Positions 48,178-56,994 of a stretch of 64,000 nucleotides of DNA are shown one piece after another. The stretch covers positions 106,971 to 170,970 of the forward strand of contig NZ_LMEV01000017.1 in the NCBI RefSeq assembly GCF_001426505.1. The letters are read 5' to 3'. The translations under genes and the position numbers were made by a program. How positions within the stretch are numbered: the stretch's first letter is position 1; every line of letters begins with the position of its first letter. The notes under the pieces are model-generated. The model ran no database searches, was not told the DNA's origin, and worked only from the letters and a program-made list of their open reading frames with translations. The stretch is from Variovorax sp. Root473 (lineage in GTDB: Bacteria > Pseudomonadota > Gammaproteobacteria > Burkholderiales > Burkholderiaceae_C).

Positions 48178-48359
48178 CGGGGAGGGCGCTTTCGGGAGTG
48201 ACGGACGGGCGGAGGAACCGGGCATTTTAGGTGGCGGCGCCCACCCTGCGCCCGCCCCGGTGTTTGAGGGCGCGAGTGACCTGCAAACGCGCGGGGTGTC
48301 TCGCGCGCGACGTATGCTTCGATCTCCGATACAGAACGCCAGAAAGCGAGCCGCAGCCG

Positions 48360-49391
48360 ATGACCACCTCCATTCCCGCAACCCTGATCCCCGGCGATGG
48401 CATCGGCCCCGAAATCGTCGACGCCACCCTGACCGCGCTCGATGCGCTGAAGGCGCCCTTCGCCTGGGACACCCAGATCGCCGGCCTCGGCGGCGTCAAG
48501 GCCTCGGGCGATCCGCTGCCCAAGGCCACGCTCGACAGCATCCGCAGCACCCGCCTCGCCCTCAAGGGCCCTCTGGAGACGCCCTCGGGCGGCGGCTACC
48601 GCTCGTCGAACGTGCGGCTGCGCGAGGAGTTCCAGCTGTACGCCAACCTGCGCCCTGCGCGCACCATCATCCCGGGCGGGCGCTTCGAGAAGATCGATCT
48701 GATGATCGTGCGCGAGAACCTCGAGGGCCTGTACATCGGCCACGAGCACTACGTGCGCATCGATGGCGACCCGCACGCCGTGGGCATGGCCACCGGCATC
48801 AACACGCGCCAGGGCTGCCGCCGCGTGCTCGAGTACGCGTTCGACACGGCCATTGCCGCCGGCCGCAAGAAGGTCACGCTGGTGCACAAGGCCAACATCA
48901 TGAAAGTGCTGACCGGCCTGTTCCTGGAAACCGGCGAGCAGCTCTACGCCGAAAAGTACAAGGGCAAGTTCGAGCTCGACTCGATCATCGTGGACGCCTG
49001 CGCCATGAAGCTGGTGCTCAACCCCTGGCAGTTCGACATGCTGGTGACGACCAACCTGTTCGGCGACATCCTGTCGGACCTCGTGGCCGGCCTCGTCGGC
49101 GGCCTGGGCATGGCACCGGGCGCCAACATCGGCACCGACGCCGCGATCTTCGAGGCCGTGCACGGCTCGGCGCCCGACATCGCCGGCAAGGGCATCGCCA
49201 ACCCCACCGCGCTGCTGCTGGCCGCCGCGATGATGCTCGACCACACGAAGATGCCCGAGCTGGCCGCGCGCCTGCGCACGGCCATCGACCAGACGCTGAA
49301 CATCGACAACGTGCGCACCGGCGACCTTGGTGGCACGGCGAACACCGCCGCTTTCACCAAGGCGCTGGTCGCGCGCATCAACGGCGGCTGA
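48360..49391 (+). CDS. NAD-dependent isocitrate dehydrogenase (IDH/IPMDH family)
   Basis: A 343-residue beta-decarboxylating dehydrogenase. Motifs: [35 protein letters not shown] with Arg residues for isocitrate, [34 protein letters not shown] and [20 protein letters not shown]. Isopropylmalate, tartrate and homoisocitrate dehydrogenases share the fold; the Ser-Ser-Asn-Val-Arg segment ([18 protein letters not shown]) fits isocitrate. A short NAD-type enzyme like this may coexist with the larger NADP enzyme. The neighbour downstream starts 31 bp later. Confidence 0.88.
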   Translation: MTTSIPATLIPGDGIGPEIVDATLTALDALKAPFAWDTQIAGLGGVKASGDPLPKATLDSIRSTRLALKGPLETPSGGGYRSSNVRLREEFQLYANLRPARTIIPGGRFEKIDLMIVRENLEGLYIGHEHYVRIDGDPHAVGMATGINTRQGCRRVLEYAFDTAIAAGRKKVTLVHKANIMKVLTGLFLETGEQLYAEKYKGKFELDSIIVDACAMKLVLNPWQFDMLVTTNLFGDILSDLVAGLVGGLGMAPGANIGTDAAIFEAVHGSAPDIAGKGIANPTALLLAAAMMLDHTKMPELAARLRTAIDQTLNIDNVRTGDLGGTANTAAFTKALVARINGG

Positions 49392-49422
49392 GCCAGGGAA
49401 AAACAGCAGCGCAGGCCGTCGC

Positions 49423-50142
49423 ATGAAAAAGCTGCTGCCTGCGCTGGTCCTTGTGCTCGCTGGGCTGGCGTGGTCTGCCTCCGGGGCCACGGATGCGCCG
49501 CGCTACACGGTCGTGAAAGTCGACCTTCGCACCGAACGGCTCGCGCTGTTCCTGAACGACGACAAGGGCACCGCCTTCAAGCGCTTCGACCGGCTCGAAG
49601 CCTGGTTGAAGGCGCGCCGCAGGCAGCTGCTGTTCGCGGTGAACGCCGGCATGTACCACGCCGACTTCTCGCCGGTCGGCCTGCTGGTGCGCGAAGGCCG
49701 CGAAGAAGCGCCGCTGAACCTGGCCGATGGCGTCGGCAATTTCTTTCGCAAGCCCAACGGCGTGTTCCTGGTGACAGCCGAGGGGCCGCGCATCGTCGAA
49801 GCGTCGGAGTACCCCGTGATCGCTGCGAAGGGCCGCGTGCAGCTGGCGACGCAGTCGGGTCCGCTGCTGCTGCGCCAGGGCGAGGTGCACCCGGCGCTCA
49901 TTCCGAATTCGGATTCGCGCAAGACCCGCAACGGCGTGTGCGTGTCAGGCTCGACGGCCATCTTCGTCTTTGCCGAAACGCCGGTGAATTTTTACGATTT
50001 CGCGCTCTACTTGCGCGATGTACTGCATTGCCGCGACGCGCTGTACCTCGACGGCACCGTGTCGGCGCTGTACTCGAAGACACTGCAGCGCAACGACTTC
50101 GTGCGCGACCTCGGGCCGATGCTGGCCGTGGTGGCGCCCTGA
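49423..50142 (+). CDS. Phosphodiester glycosidase (NAGPA/DUF2233) family exported protein
   Basis: A 239-residue protein with a signal peptide (MKKLLPALVLVLAGLAWSAS) and a single NAGPA-like domain: FAVNAGMYHADFSPVGLLVREG, FFRKPNGVFLV and RNGVCVSGSTAIFVFAE near the C-terminus, with a Cys pair (about residues 172 and 206) that may form a disulfide. Relatives remove N-acetylglucosamine or act on phosphodiester-linked sugars in the periplasm; the substrate here is unknown. Lies 40 bp before the YceH gene. Confidence 0.8.
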   Translation: MKKLLPALVLVLAGLAWSASGATDAPRYTVVKVDLRTERLALFLNDDKGTAFKRFDRLEAWLKARRRQLLFAVNAGMYHADFSPVGLLVREGREEAPLNLADGVGNFFRKPNGVFLVTAEGPRIVEASEYPVIAAKGRVQLATQSGPLLLRQGEVHPALIPNSDSRKTRNGVCVSGSTAIFVFAETPVNFYDFALYLRDVLHCRDALYLDGTVSALYSKTLQRNDFVRDLGPMLAVVAP

Positions 50143-50182
50143 GTTCCCGTTGCCTTTCCACTTCTGCTTTTTTCCCTGAGCC

Positions 50183-50875
50183 ATGTCCACACCGCTGCCC
50201 GTCCTGTCCCTCCTCGAAACCCGTGTGCTCGGGGTGCTGGCTGAAAAGCAGCGCACCGTGCCCGACAGCTATCCGCTCACGCTCAACTCGCTGGTGTCGG
50301 GCTGCAACCAGAAGACCAGCCGCAACCCGGTGCTCGAACTCAGCGAGTCGCAGGTGCAGGCCGCCATCGACAGCCTGAAGGGCTACAGCCTCGTGGCCGA
50401 GACCAGCGGCGGGCGCGCCTTCCGCTACGAGCACAACATCGACCGCGTGCTGCGCATTCCGTCGCAGTCGGTCATCCTGCTCACGGTGCTGATGCTGCGC
50501 GGCCCACAGACGGCCGGCGAGCTGCGCATCGCCTGCGACCGCATGCACAACTTCGCCGACATCTCGTCGGTCGAGGGCTTCCTCAACGAACTGGCCGAGC
50601 GACCGGCTGGCGCGCTCGTGGTGAAACTGGCGCGCCTGCCCGGTGCGCGCGAAAGCCGCTGGGCGCACCTGCTGAGCGGGCCGCCGGCGGAAGAGGTGGC
50701 GGGGCCGGGCGCGTCGGGCGATGGCGCGTTTGCCACGCCCGGCGACTCGCTCGGCGAGGTCGCGGCGCTCAAGGCCAACGTGGCGCGGCTCGAGACCGAG
50801 GTGGCGTCGCTGAAGGCGCTGCTGGGCCGCGTGTGCGCGGAGCTGGGCATTGCGCCCGACGCGCCGACAGCCTGA
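50183..50875 (+). CDS. YceH family (DUF480) protein
   Basis: A 230-residue cytoplasmic protein. The sequence LSLLETRVLGVLAEKQRTVPDSYPL and NSLVSGCNQKTSRNPV, then LLTVLMLRGPQTAGELR, is the typical DUF480 tandem winged-helix pattern. A C-terminal coiled-coil (VAALKANVARLETEVASLKALLG) suggests dimerisation. The family is thought to bind DNA or a protein partner but no function is established. Confidence 0.88.
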   Translation: MSTPLPVLSLLETRVLGVLAEKQRTVPDSYPLTLNSLVSGCNQKTSRNPVLELSESQVQAAIDSLKGYSLVAETSGGRAFRYEHNIDRVLRIPSQSVILLTVLMLRGPQTAGELRIACDRMHNFADISSVEGFLNELAERPAGALVVKLARLPGARESRWAHLLSGPPAEEVAGPGASGDGAFATPGDSLGEVAALKANVARLETEVASLKALLGRVCAELGIAPDAPTA

Positions 50876-50959
50876 TACCGCGCTTCACACAGGCTTCATT
50901 CAGCCCGCACATTCGCGGCCTACCGTCGGACCCCTTGCGAACCCCATGGAGCTTCGACG

Positions 50960-51415
50960 ATGGACCACGGACAAACAGCCGCCTGGCGCGACCACACGCC
51001 CTTCGACGACATCACCCGCCGCCTGCTGGGTGGGCTGGCGGCCCTCGCCGGCATTGCCAGCCTCTACGCCTTCTTCTGGTGGGCCGCCTCGGCCACCGGC
51101 TTCGTGCTGTTCGACGGCTGGTGGCACACCTGGCGCGGCCTGGGCACGGCTCTCGCGTTCCGCGATGCGGACTCGGCGTTCTACCTGCTGAGCTGGATGT
51201 TGTCGGTCGCCGGCGGGGCGGTCGGCTGGATCGCCCTGGCCGCTCTCGCGGTGACCCATCGGCGCGGCTGGGGCGCGGTGCCGACATGGATCAAGGCCGG
51301 CTGCTTCGTCGGCGCCGTCGCAGGGCTGGCCTTCGAACCCGGGCGACTGCTGGCCATGGCGCCGATCGTCGGTGCGGTGCTGCTGATGCTGCGCTCGATG
51401 TTGTCGGTGCGCTGA
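50960..51415 (+). CDS. Hypothetical multi-pass membrane protein
   Basis: A 151-residue protein with about four hydrophobic helices (around 24-46, 74-96, 100-115 and 118-145), Trp-rich (ASLYAFFWWAASATGF; FDGWWHTWRG). No family recognised. Start ATG 50960 follows GAGCTTCGACG rather than a strong ribosome site. It converges on the AsnC/Lrp gene. Probably an inner-membrane protein of unknown role. Confidence 0.6.
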   Translation: MDHGQTAAWRDHTPFDDITRRLLGGLAALAGIASLYAFFWWAASATGFVLFDGWWHTWRGLGTALAFRDADSAFYLLSWMLSVAGGAVGWIALAALAVTHRRGWGAVPTWIKAGCFVGAVAGLAFEPGRLLAMAPIVGAVLLMLRSMLSVR

Positions 51416-51425
51416 ATATGCGCCC

Positions 51426-51899
51426 TCAGCCCCCCGCCAACACCGGCACGTCCAGGCTCACCTTCACCGGGTCCATCGTCACCAGTGTGCGAAAGCGCTT
51501 GACGTTGTTGCTCTGGAAAAACAGCTGGCGGGTGAGCGCCGTGTACTGCGCCATGTCGCGCACCACGCACACGAGGATGAAGTCCCACTCGCCCGTCACG
51601 TAGTAGCACTGCTGCACCTGCGGGCAGTCGCGAAAGCTCTGCTTCATGGCGTCGAGCCGTTCGATCTGCTCGCTCTCGGCCTCGACCTCGACCACGATGG
51701 TGAGCGGATGCCCGAGCGCGGCGGGCGACAGCACGGCGCCGTGGCGCTGGATCACGCCCTCGTCGCGCAGGCGCTTGAGCCGGCGGTTCACGGCTGCGGT
51801 CGACAGGTGGATGCGCTCGCCCAGCTCGCCCTGCGAGAGGCGGCTGTCGGCCTGGATCAGTTCGAGCAGGCGCAGGTCGAGGGCGTCGAGGGGTGTCAT
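51426..51899 (-). CDS. AsnC/Lrp-family transcriptional regulator
   Basis: A 157-residue regulator: N-terminal helix-turn-helix (LRLLELIQADSRLSQGELGE, IHLSTAAVNRRLKRLRDEGV) and a C-terminal RAM/AsnC effector domain (TIVVEVEAESEQIERLDAMK, CYYVTGEWDFILVCVVRDMA). These form octamers that sense amino acids. It is divergent from the M20 amidohydrolase gene by 88 bp holding repeated TGCG-type sites, and probably controls the two genes beyond. The ligand may be the amino acid those genes process. Confidence 0.92.
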   Translation of the reverse strand: MTPLDALDLRLLELIQADSRLSQGELGERIHLSTAAVNRRLKRLRDEGVIQRHGAVLSPAALGHPLTIVVEVEAESEQIERLDAMKQSFRDCPQVQQCYYVTGEWDFILVCVVRDMAQYTALTRQLFFQSNNVKRFRTLVTMDPVKVSLDVPVLAGG

Positions 51900-51916
51900 G
51901 AGAAAGGGCTGGCTTT

Positions 51917-51954
51917 ACGCAAAAACGTTGCGTGGCAGCGGCTCATTTTGCGCA
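51917..51954. promoter_or_regulatory. Candidate AsnC/Lrp operator in the divergent control region
   Basis: ACGCA (51917-51921) and TGCGT (51929-51933) form an inverted repeat, and TTTGCGCA follows at about 51947-51954. The sites sit between the regulator start (51899) and the M20 gene start (51988). Family members often bind several such imperfect repeats. Inference. Confidence 0.35.
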
Positions 51955-51987
51955 CCTGTCCCGCTGCGTTGTCAATAGCATCTCGCC

Positions 51988-53169
51988 ATGAAGTTTCCAG
52001 ACGCACCCCTGCGCGACCAGCTGACCGGCTGGCGGCACCAGCTGCATGCGATGCCCGAGACCGGCTTCGAGGAGGCAAAAACCTCGGCCTTCATTGCCAA
52101 CGCGCTGCGGGCGCTGGGGCTCGAGGTGCACACCGGCATCGGCGGCACCGGGCTGGTCGCCAGCCTCACGGTCGGCAGCGGGCCGGGCGCGATCGGCCTG
52201 CGCGCCGAGATGGACGCGCTGGCCATCACCGAGCTGGCGACCGAGCGGCCGTACGCCTCCGCCACGCCCGGTCGCATGCACGCCTGCGGCCACGACGGCC
52301 ACATGGCGATGGTGCTCGGCGCCGCGCAGCTGCTGCGCGAGCGGCGCGATTTCGACGGCACCGTGCGTTTCATCTTCCAGCCCGCCGAAGAGCACGGCCG
52401 CGGCGCCCGCGCCATGATGGACGACGGCCTGTTCGAACGCTTCCCGGTCGACGAGATCTACGGCCTGCACAACATGCCCGGCCTGCCCGCCGGCACCTTC
52501 GCCACGCGCACGGGCGGCCTGATGGCGAGCGAGGACAACTTCGTGATCCACATCCACGGCCGGGGCACGCACGCCGCGCGGCCGCACATGGGCATCGACC
52601 CGATCGTGATCGGCGCGCAGGTCGTGCTGGCGCTGCAGACCATCGTGTCGCGCACGCTCGACCCGGGCGCGCAGGCCGTGGTGTCGTGCACCGAATTCAT
52701 CACCGACGGCATTCGCAATGTCATTCCGTCGAACGTGACAATCAAGGGCGACACGCGCAGCTACGACCCCGCGGTGCAGCGCATGCTCGAGGCGCGCATG
52801 CGCGAGATCAGCGAAGGCATCTGCCGCATGCATGGCGCGCAGTGCTCCTTCAGCTACACGCACGAGTTCGCGCCGACCGTGAACTGGGCCGAATGCGTGC
52901 CGACCGCGGTGGCCGCCGCGACGGCCGTGGTGGGCGCACAGAACGTTGATGCGAACGTCGCGCCGATGATGATCTCGGAAGACTTCGGCGCCTTCCTGCG
53001 CGCCGTGCCGGGCGCCTTCGTCTTCCTGGGCAACGGCGCCGAGGGCGAGCCCGGCGGCACGCCGCTGCACAACGGCCGCTACGACTTCAACGACGCGGTG
53101 CTGACCACGGGCGCGCGTTACTTCGCGCAGATCGTGCGCCAGCGCCTTCCCGTGCGCGCCGCCGCCTGA
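51988..53169 (+). CDS. M20-family amidohydrolase (hippurate hydrolase-like)
   Basis: A 393-residue metallo-amidase of the M20D type, which removes acyl groups from N-acyl amino acids or related amides. Metal ligands can be placed at MHACGHDGHMAM (Cys, His, about 92-103), the Glu pair in PAEEHGRGARAMM, and His in GLHNMPGLPAG. The lid domain has HGRGTHAARPHMGIDPI. The C-terminus FLGNGAEGEPGGTPLHNGRYDFND is standard. The next gene starts 29 bp later, so the two should be one operon. Confidence 0.9.
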   Translation: MKFPDAPLRDQLTGWRHQLHAMPETGFEEAKTSAFIANALRALGLEVHTGIGGTGLVASLTVGSGPGAIGLRAEMDALAITELATERPYASATPGRMHACGHDGHMAMVLGAAQLLRERRDFDGTVRFIFQPAEEHGRGARAMMDDGLFERFPVDEIYGLHNMPGLPAGTFATRTGGLMASEDNFVIHIHGRGTHAARPHMGIDPIVIGAQVVLALQTIVSRTLDPGAQAVVSCTEFITDGIRNVIPSNVTIKGDTRSYDPAVQRMLEARMREISEGICRMHGAQCSFSYTHEFAPTVNWAECVPTAVAAATAVVGAQNVDANVAPMMISEDFGAFLRAVPGAFVFLGNGAEGEPGGTPLHNGRYDFNDAVLTTGARYFAQIVRQRLPVRAAA

Positions 53170-53197
53170 TCCATTCTTCCTTTCCGGTTTTCTTCCC

Positions 53198-55642
53198 ATG
53201 CTCTTCGCCAATCCCCACGCGCAACGGCGCGGCTACGACGCGGCCCTGCAGGCCGTCATGAACATCGCACGCGGTCGCGAGAGCCGCCAGTGGCTGTCCA
53301 CCTGGGACCGGCTCTCGCCGCAGCCCACACCGGCCTGGCCACTGCCCCGGCTCGCCGCGCAACTTGGCGTCGGGCAGGTGGTCGTCAAGGACGAATCGCG
53401 GCGCTCCGCGCTGGGCAGCTTCAAGGTGCTCGGTGCGCCCGTGGCCCTGCTGCGCCTGGTGCTGCGCCGCTGGCCGGAGCGGGGCTGGACACCCGCCGAC
53501 CTGTTCGCGGGCCGGCACGCGGCGGCGCTGCGCGACTTCGTCGTCATCAGCGCGACCGACGGCAACCACGGTCGCGCACTGGCCGCGGCCGCGCAGAGCA
53601 TGGGCTGCCGGTGCGTGATCGTGCTGCACGCGCAGGTCAGCGAGGAGCGCGAGGCGCCCATCGCCGCGCTCGGCGCCGAGATCGTGCGCATCGCCGGCAA
53701 CTACGACGCCTCGGTGGAAGAGGCCGCGCGGCTGGCGAAGGCGAACGGCTGGGAGGTGGTTTCCGACACCTCCTACGAAGGCTACGAAGAGATTCCGCGT
53801 GACGTGATGCAGGGCTACGGCATCCTCGTCGACGAACTGTTCGAGAACACCGGGCCCGGCGCGCCGTGTCCCTTCACCCACGTCATCGTGCAGGGCGGCG
53901 TCGGCGGGCTCGCGGCCGGTGTGGCCAGCCATTTGTGGGAGCGTTATGGTGCCGCGCGGCCGACGCTGATCGTCGTCGAGCCCGAGCAGGCCGACTGCCT
54001 GCTGCAGAGCGCGCGCAGCGGCCGTCCTGACCGCGCCACCGGCAGCGTCGATTCGGTGATGGCCGGGCTGGCCTGCGGCGAAACCTCGCCGCTCGCATGG
54101 CGTTTTCTGCAACCCTCGGTCGACCTCTTCATGACCGTCACCGATGCCGACGCCGAGCACGCCATGCGCACCTTCGCCAGCGGCGCGGCGGGCGACGTGC
54201 CCGTGCTGGTCGGCGAGTCCGGCGCGGCCGGCCTGGCTGCGCTGCAGGTGCTCGCGGCCGATACCGAACTGGCGCGCGCCGCCGGCCTGGGCCCCACCTC
54301 GCGCGTGCTGCTCTTCAGCACCGAAGGCGCGACCGCGCCCGGCGTGTACCGCGCGCTGACCGGCCGCTCGGGCGAAGAAGTCGTGGCAGCGCAGGCGCAA
54401 TGGCTGCAACGCGACGGCATCACCGAAGCCGCACTGCTGGCGCGCATCGACGCACACGCCGCCATCGGTGCCACCGGACAAGGTGGCGTCTGCCGCATCG
54501 CACTCACCGACGCCGACCGCGCCGGCCGCGACCGGCTGGTGCAATGGATGCGCGACCTGGGCCTCACCGTGCGCATCGACCGCATCGGCAACATCTTCGG
54601 CATCCGCCCCGGCCAGCTGCCCGATGCGAAGCCCGTGATGACCGGCTCGCACATCGACACCGTCGCCACGGGTGGGCGCTACGACGGCAACTACGGCGTG
54701 ATGGCCGGCCTCGAGGTGGTGCGCTGGCTCAACGACCGCCAGCGCCAGACGCTGCGCCCCTTCGTGGTCGCCGCGTTCACCAATGAGGAGGGCGTGCGCT
54801 TCATGCCCGACATGCTGGGCTCGCTGGTGCACGCGGGCGGCCTGGCGCTCGATGCGGCGCTCGACACCGTCGCCACTGATGGCGCACGGCTGGGCGACGA
54901 ACTCGCGCGCATCGGCTACGCGGGCGACATGGCCTGCGGCGCACTGGTGCCACATGCTTTCGTGGAGCTGCACATCGAGCAGGGTCCGGTGCTGGAGGCC
55001 GAAGGCGTCACCATCGGCGCGGTGGCCGACCTGCAAGGCATCTCGTGGCAGGAGATCGTCGTCACCGGCCAGTCGAACCACGCGGGCACCACGCCGATGC
55101 ATTTGCGTCACGACGCGGGCTACTGCGCCGCCGCCATCGCGGTGTTCGTGCGCGAGCTGGCGCGGCGTTACGGCGGCAGCCAGGTCGCGACCGTCGGTGC
55201 GATCGACCTGCATCCCAACCTCATCAACGTGATCGCGGCACGCGCAACGCTCACGGTCGATTTGCGCCACACCGACGAAGTGAGGTTGCAGGCAGCCGAG
55301 GGCGAGCTGGCGAACTATCTTCGGCAACTCGAAGCGACCGAAGGCGTGGCCATCGAAGCCCGCACGCTGGCGCGCTTTGAGCCGGTGAAGTTCGACGAGC
55401 GGCTGGTCCGCGCCATCGAAGCCAGCGCGCACGCGCGTGGCCTGCGCCACCGCCGCATGACCTCGGGTGCGGGCCACGATGCGCAGATGATGGCGCGCCT
55501 CTGCCCCGCCGCGATGGTCTTCGTGCCGAGCGTGCGCGGCATCAGCCACAACCCCAAGGAGCACACGGCGAGCGCCGACCTGGCGCAGGGCGCGAACGTG
55601 CTGCTGGACGTGGTGCTGGGGCTGCTGGACGAGGCCGAGTGA
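53198..55642 (+). CDS. Fusion of diaminopropionate ammonia-lyase-like PLP enzyme and M20 carbamoyl/allantoate amidohydrolase
   Basis: An 814-residue fusion. Residues 1 to about 390 form a fold-type II PLP enzyme like diaminopropionate ammonia-lyase (YgeX): Lys76 (LGSFKVLG) for PLP, Asp121 (ATDGNHG) and Asp190 (VVSDTSYEGYEEIP) at the places of E. coli Lys77, Asp120 and Asp189, and the phosphate loop QGGVGG (232-237). Residues about 410-814 are an M20 hydrolase of the N-carbamoyl-amino acid/allantoate type: His485 (GSHIDTV), Asp496, Glu530-Glu531 (FTNEEG), VELHIEQGP, SNHAGTTPM, and SGAGHDAQMMA. One open frame with no stop or break joins them. The substrate is unknown; a carbamoyl or acyl form of a diamino acid is a guess. 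Confidence 0.88.
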   Translation: MLFANPHAQRRGYDAALQAVMNIARGRESRQWLSTWDRLSPQPTPAWPLPRLAAQLGVGQVVVKDESRRSALGSFKVLGAPVALLRLVLRRWPERGWTPADLFAGRHAAALRDFVVISATDGNHGRALAAAAQSMGCRCVIVLHAQVSEEREAPIAALGAEIVRIAGNYDASVEEAARLAKANGWEVVSDTSYEGYEEIPRDVMQGYGILVDELFENTGPGAPCPFTHVIVQGGVGGLAAGVASHLWERYGAARPTLIVVEPEQADCLLQSARSGRPDRATGSVDSVMAGLACGETSPLAWRFLQPSVDLFMTVTDADAEHAMRTFASGAAGDVPVLVGESGAAGLAALQVLAADTELARAAGLGPTSRVLLFSTEGATAPGVYRALTGRSGEEVVAAQAQWLQRDGITEAALLARIDAHAAIGATGQGGVCRIALTDADRAGRDRLVQWMRDLGLTVRIDRIGNIFGIRPGQLPDAKPVMTGSHIDTVATGGRYDGNYGVMAGLEVVRWLNDRQRQTLRPFVVAAFTNEEGVRFMPDMLGSLVHAGGLALDAALDTVATDGARLGDELARIGYAGDMACGALVPHAFVELHIEQGPVLEAEGVTIGAVADLQGISWQEIVVTGQSNHAGTTPMHLRHDAGYCAAAIAVFVRELARRYGGSQVATVGAIDLHPNLINVIAARATLTVDLRHTDEVRLQAAEGELANYLRQLEATEGVAIEARTLARFEPVKFDERLVRAIEASAHARGLRHRRMTSGAGHDAQMMARLCPAAMVFVPSVRGISHNPKEHTASADLAQGANVLLDVVLGLLDEAE

Positions 55643-55673
55643 GCGGCGGGATGTCAGTCGACCGCTGGCGCCA

Positions 55674-56879
55674 TCACTTCAGCTCCCATCCGAAGAAGCG
55701 CACGACTTCATCGCGCTGCCGCATCGCATCCGCACGTCCCAGCGCCATCAGCTCGCGCGTGTAGGCCGACTCGAACAGCAGATAGCTCGCCAGCGCGCCG
55801 CCTTTCACGTCGGCCGCGACCTTCGAGCCGCCCAGCACGTGCCGCACCGCGCCCGGCAGCGCATCGACGTGGCGCGCCGCGATCATGTCGATGCGCTCCG
55901 ACGGCGAAATCACCAGCAGGTCGAGCGGGCGCAGCGTGCTCGCAGCGCGTGCTTCTTCGGGGATCAGGCCCAGCGTGTGGTTGATGCGGCGCAGCCGTTC
56001 GATGTCGACCGCGAGCGCATCCAGAAAGATGCTCGACAGCGCATGGCCCGCGATCTGCGCCATGGTCGGGTAGCCGCTGTGAGTGTTGGGCGCGGCCTCG
56101 TCGCGCGGCTCGTGCATGCGGCCGGCACCGATCACCACGATGCGTTGTGCGCCCAGGTGGATCGCCGCCGCGATGGGCGCCGACTGGCGCATCGAGCCGT
56201 CGCCGAAGTACTCGGTGTGGCCCGGCGGCATCGGCAGCGCGGTGGCCGGAAACACGAAGGGTATGGCCGACGAAGCCAGCAGGTGCGCGTGCGTGATGCG
56301 GTCACGCACCGACTGACGCTGCGAACGCACCCACGGCTCCATCGGCACGGCCGCCTCGAAGAAGGTCACGTGCTCGCCCGAGCTGTAGCTCGATGCCGTG
56401 ACGGCCAGCGCCTGCACATGGCCCTGCTGCATGAGCGCCGGCAGCCGGTCCAGCGGTACCAGGCGTGCGAGCAGGTCGGCCAGCGGCGCGTTGTCGAGCA
56501 GCGACTTCGGCTTGATGCGCATCCAGTTGGCCGCGAAGCGCCCCAGGCCCAGCAGCATGCGCCAGCGCGCGCCGCTGCCGAGCACCGAGAGCGAGTCGGC
56601 GCGGTAGACCTGCTCGGCGCGAAAGTTGCCCCATACCTGTGCGATGTGCGCGACCACGCGGTCGAAATCGTCGGAGCCGCAGGCCAGCGCCGCGGCGTTG
56701 ATGGCGCCGGCCGAGGTGCCGGTGACGACCTGGAACGGGTTGCCGGCGCCGACCGCCGCACCGGCGGCCATGGCGTCGCGCCGGATCGCGGCGAGGGCTT
56801 CGAGCACGCCGACCTGGTAGGCGGCGCGGGCGCCGCCGCCTGTCAGCAGCAGGCCGGTGGCGGGGCGTGTCTCGGGCAT
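55674..56879 (-). CDS. Patatin-like phospholipase
   Basis: A 401-residue lipid acyl hydrolase. The oxyanion hole is TGGGARAAYQVG; the nucleophile Ser lies in VVTGTSAGAINAAAL; the catalytic Asp is in EYFGDGSMRQSAP. Start MPETRPATGLLLTGGG at 56879 is chosen because the patatin core begins at once; upstream in-frame extension would enter the apbC promoter. A C-terminal region with SYLLFESAYTRELMALGRAD is typical of the long patatins of proteobacteria. It may act in lipid turnover; no signal peptide was seen. Confidence 0.88.
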   Translation of the reverse strand: MPETRPATGLLLTGGGARAAYQVGVLEALAAIRRDAMAAGAAVGAGNPFQVVTGTSAGAINAAALACGSDDFDRVVAHIAQVWGNFRAEQVYRADSLSVLGSGARWRMLLGLGRFAANWMRIKPKSLLDNAPLADLLARLVPLDRLPALMQQGHVQALAVTASSYSSGEHVTFFEAAVPMEPWVRSQRQSVRDRITHAHLLASSAIPFVFPATALPMPPGHTEYFGDGSMRQSAPIAAAIHLGAQRIVVIGAGRMHEPRDEAAPNTHSGYPTMAQIAGHALSSIFLDALAVDIERLRRINHTLGLIPEEARAASTLRPLDLLVISPSERIDMIAARHVDALPGAVRHVLGGSKVAADVKGGALASYLLFESAYTRELMALGRADAMRQRDEVVRFFGWELK

Positions 56880-56994
56880 TGCGTTCTTGTCTCTTCTCTT
56901 GCGCGGCGTTTTCTTGGGATTCCGGGGTATTGGGCGCGGTCCGGTGTGGGCTTGGCGGGCCGAATAGACTACCCGCCATTCAGGAGTTTGATCA

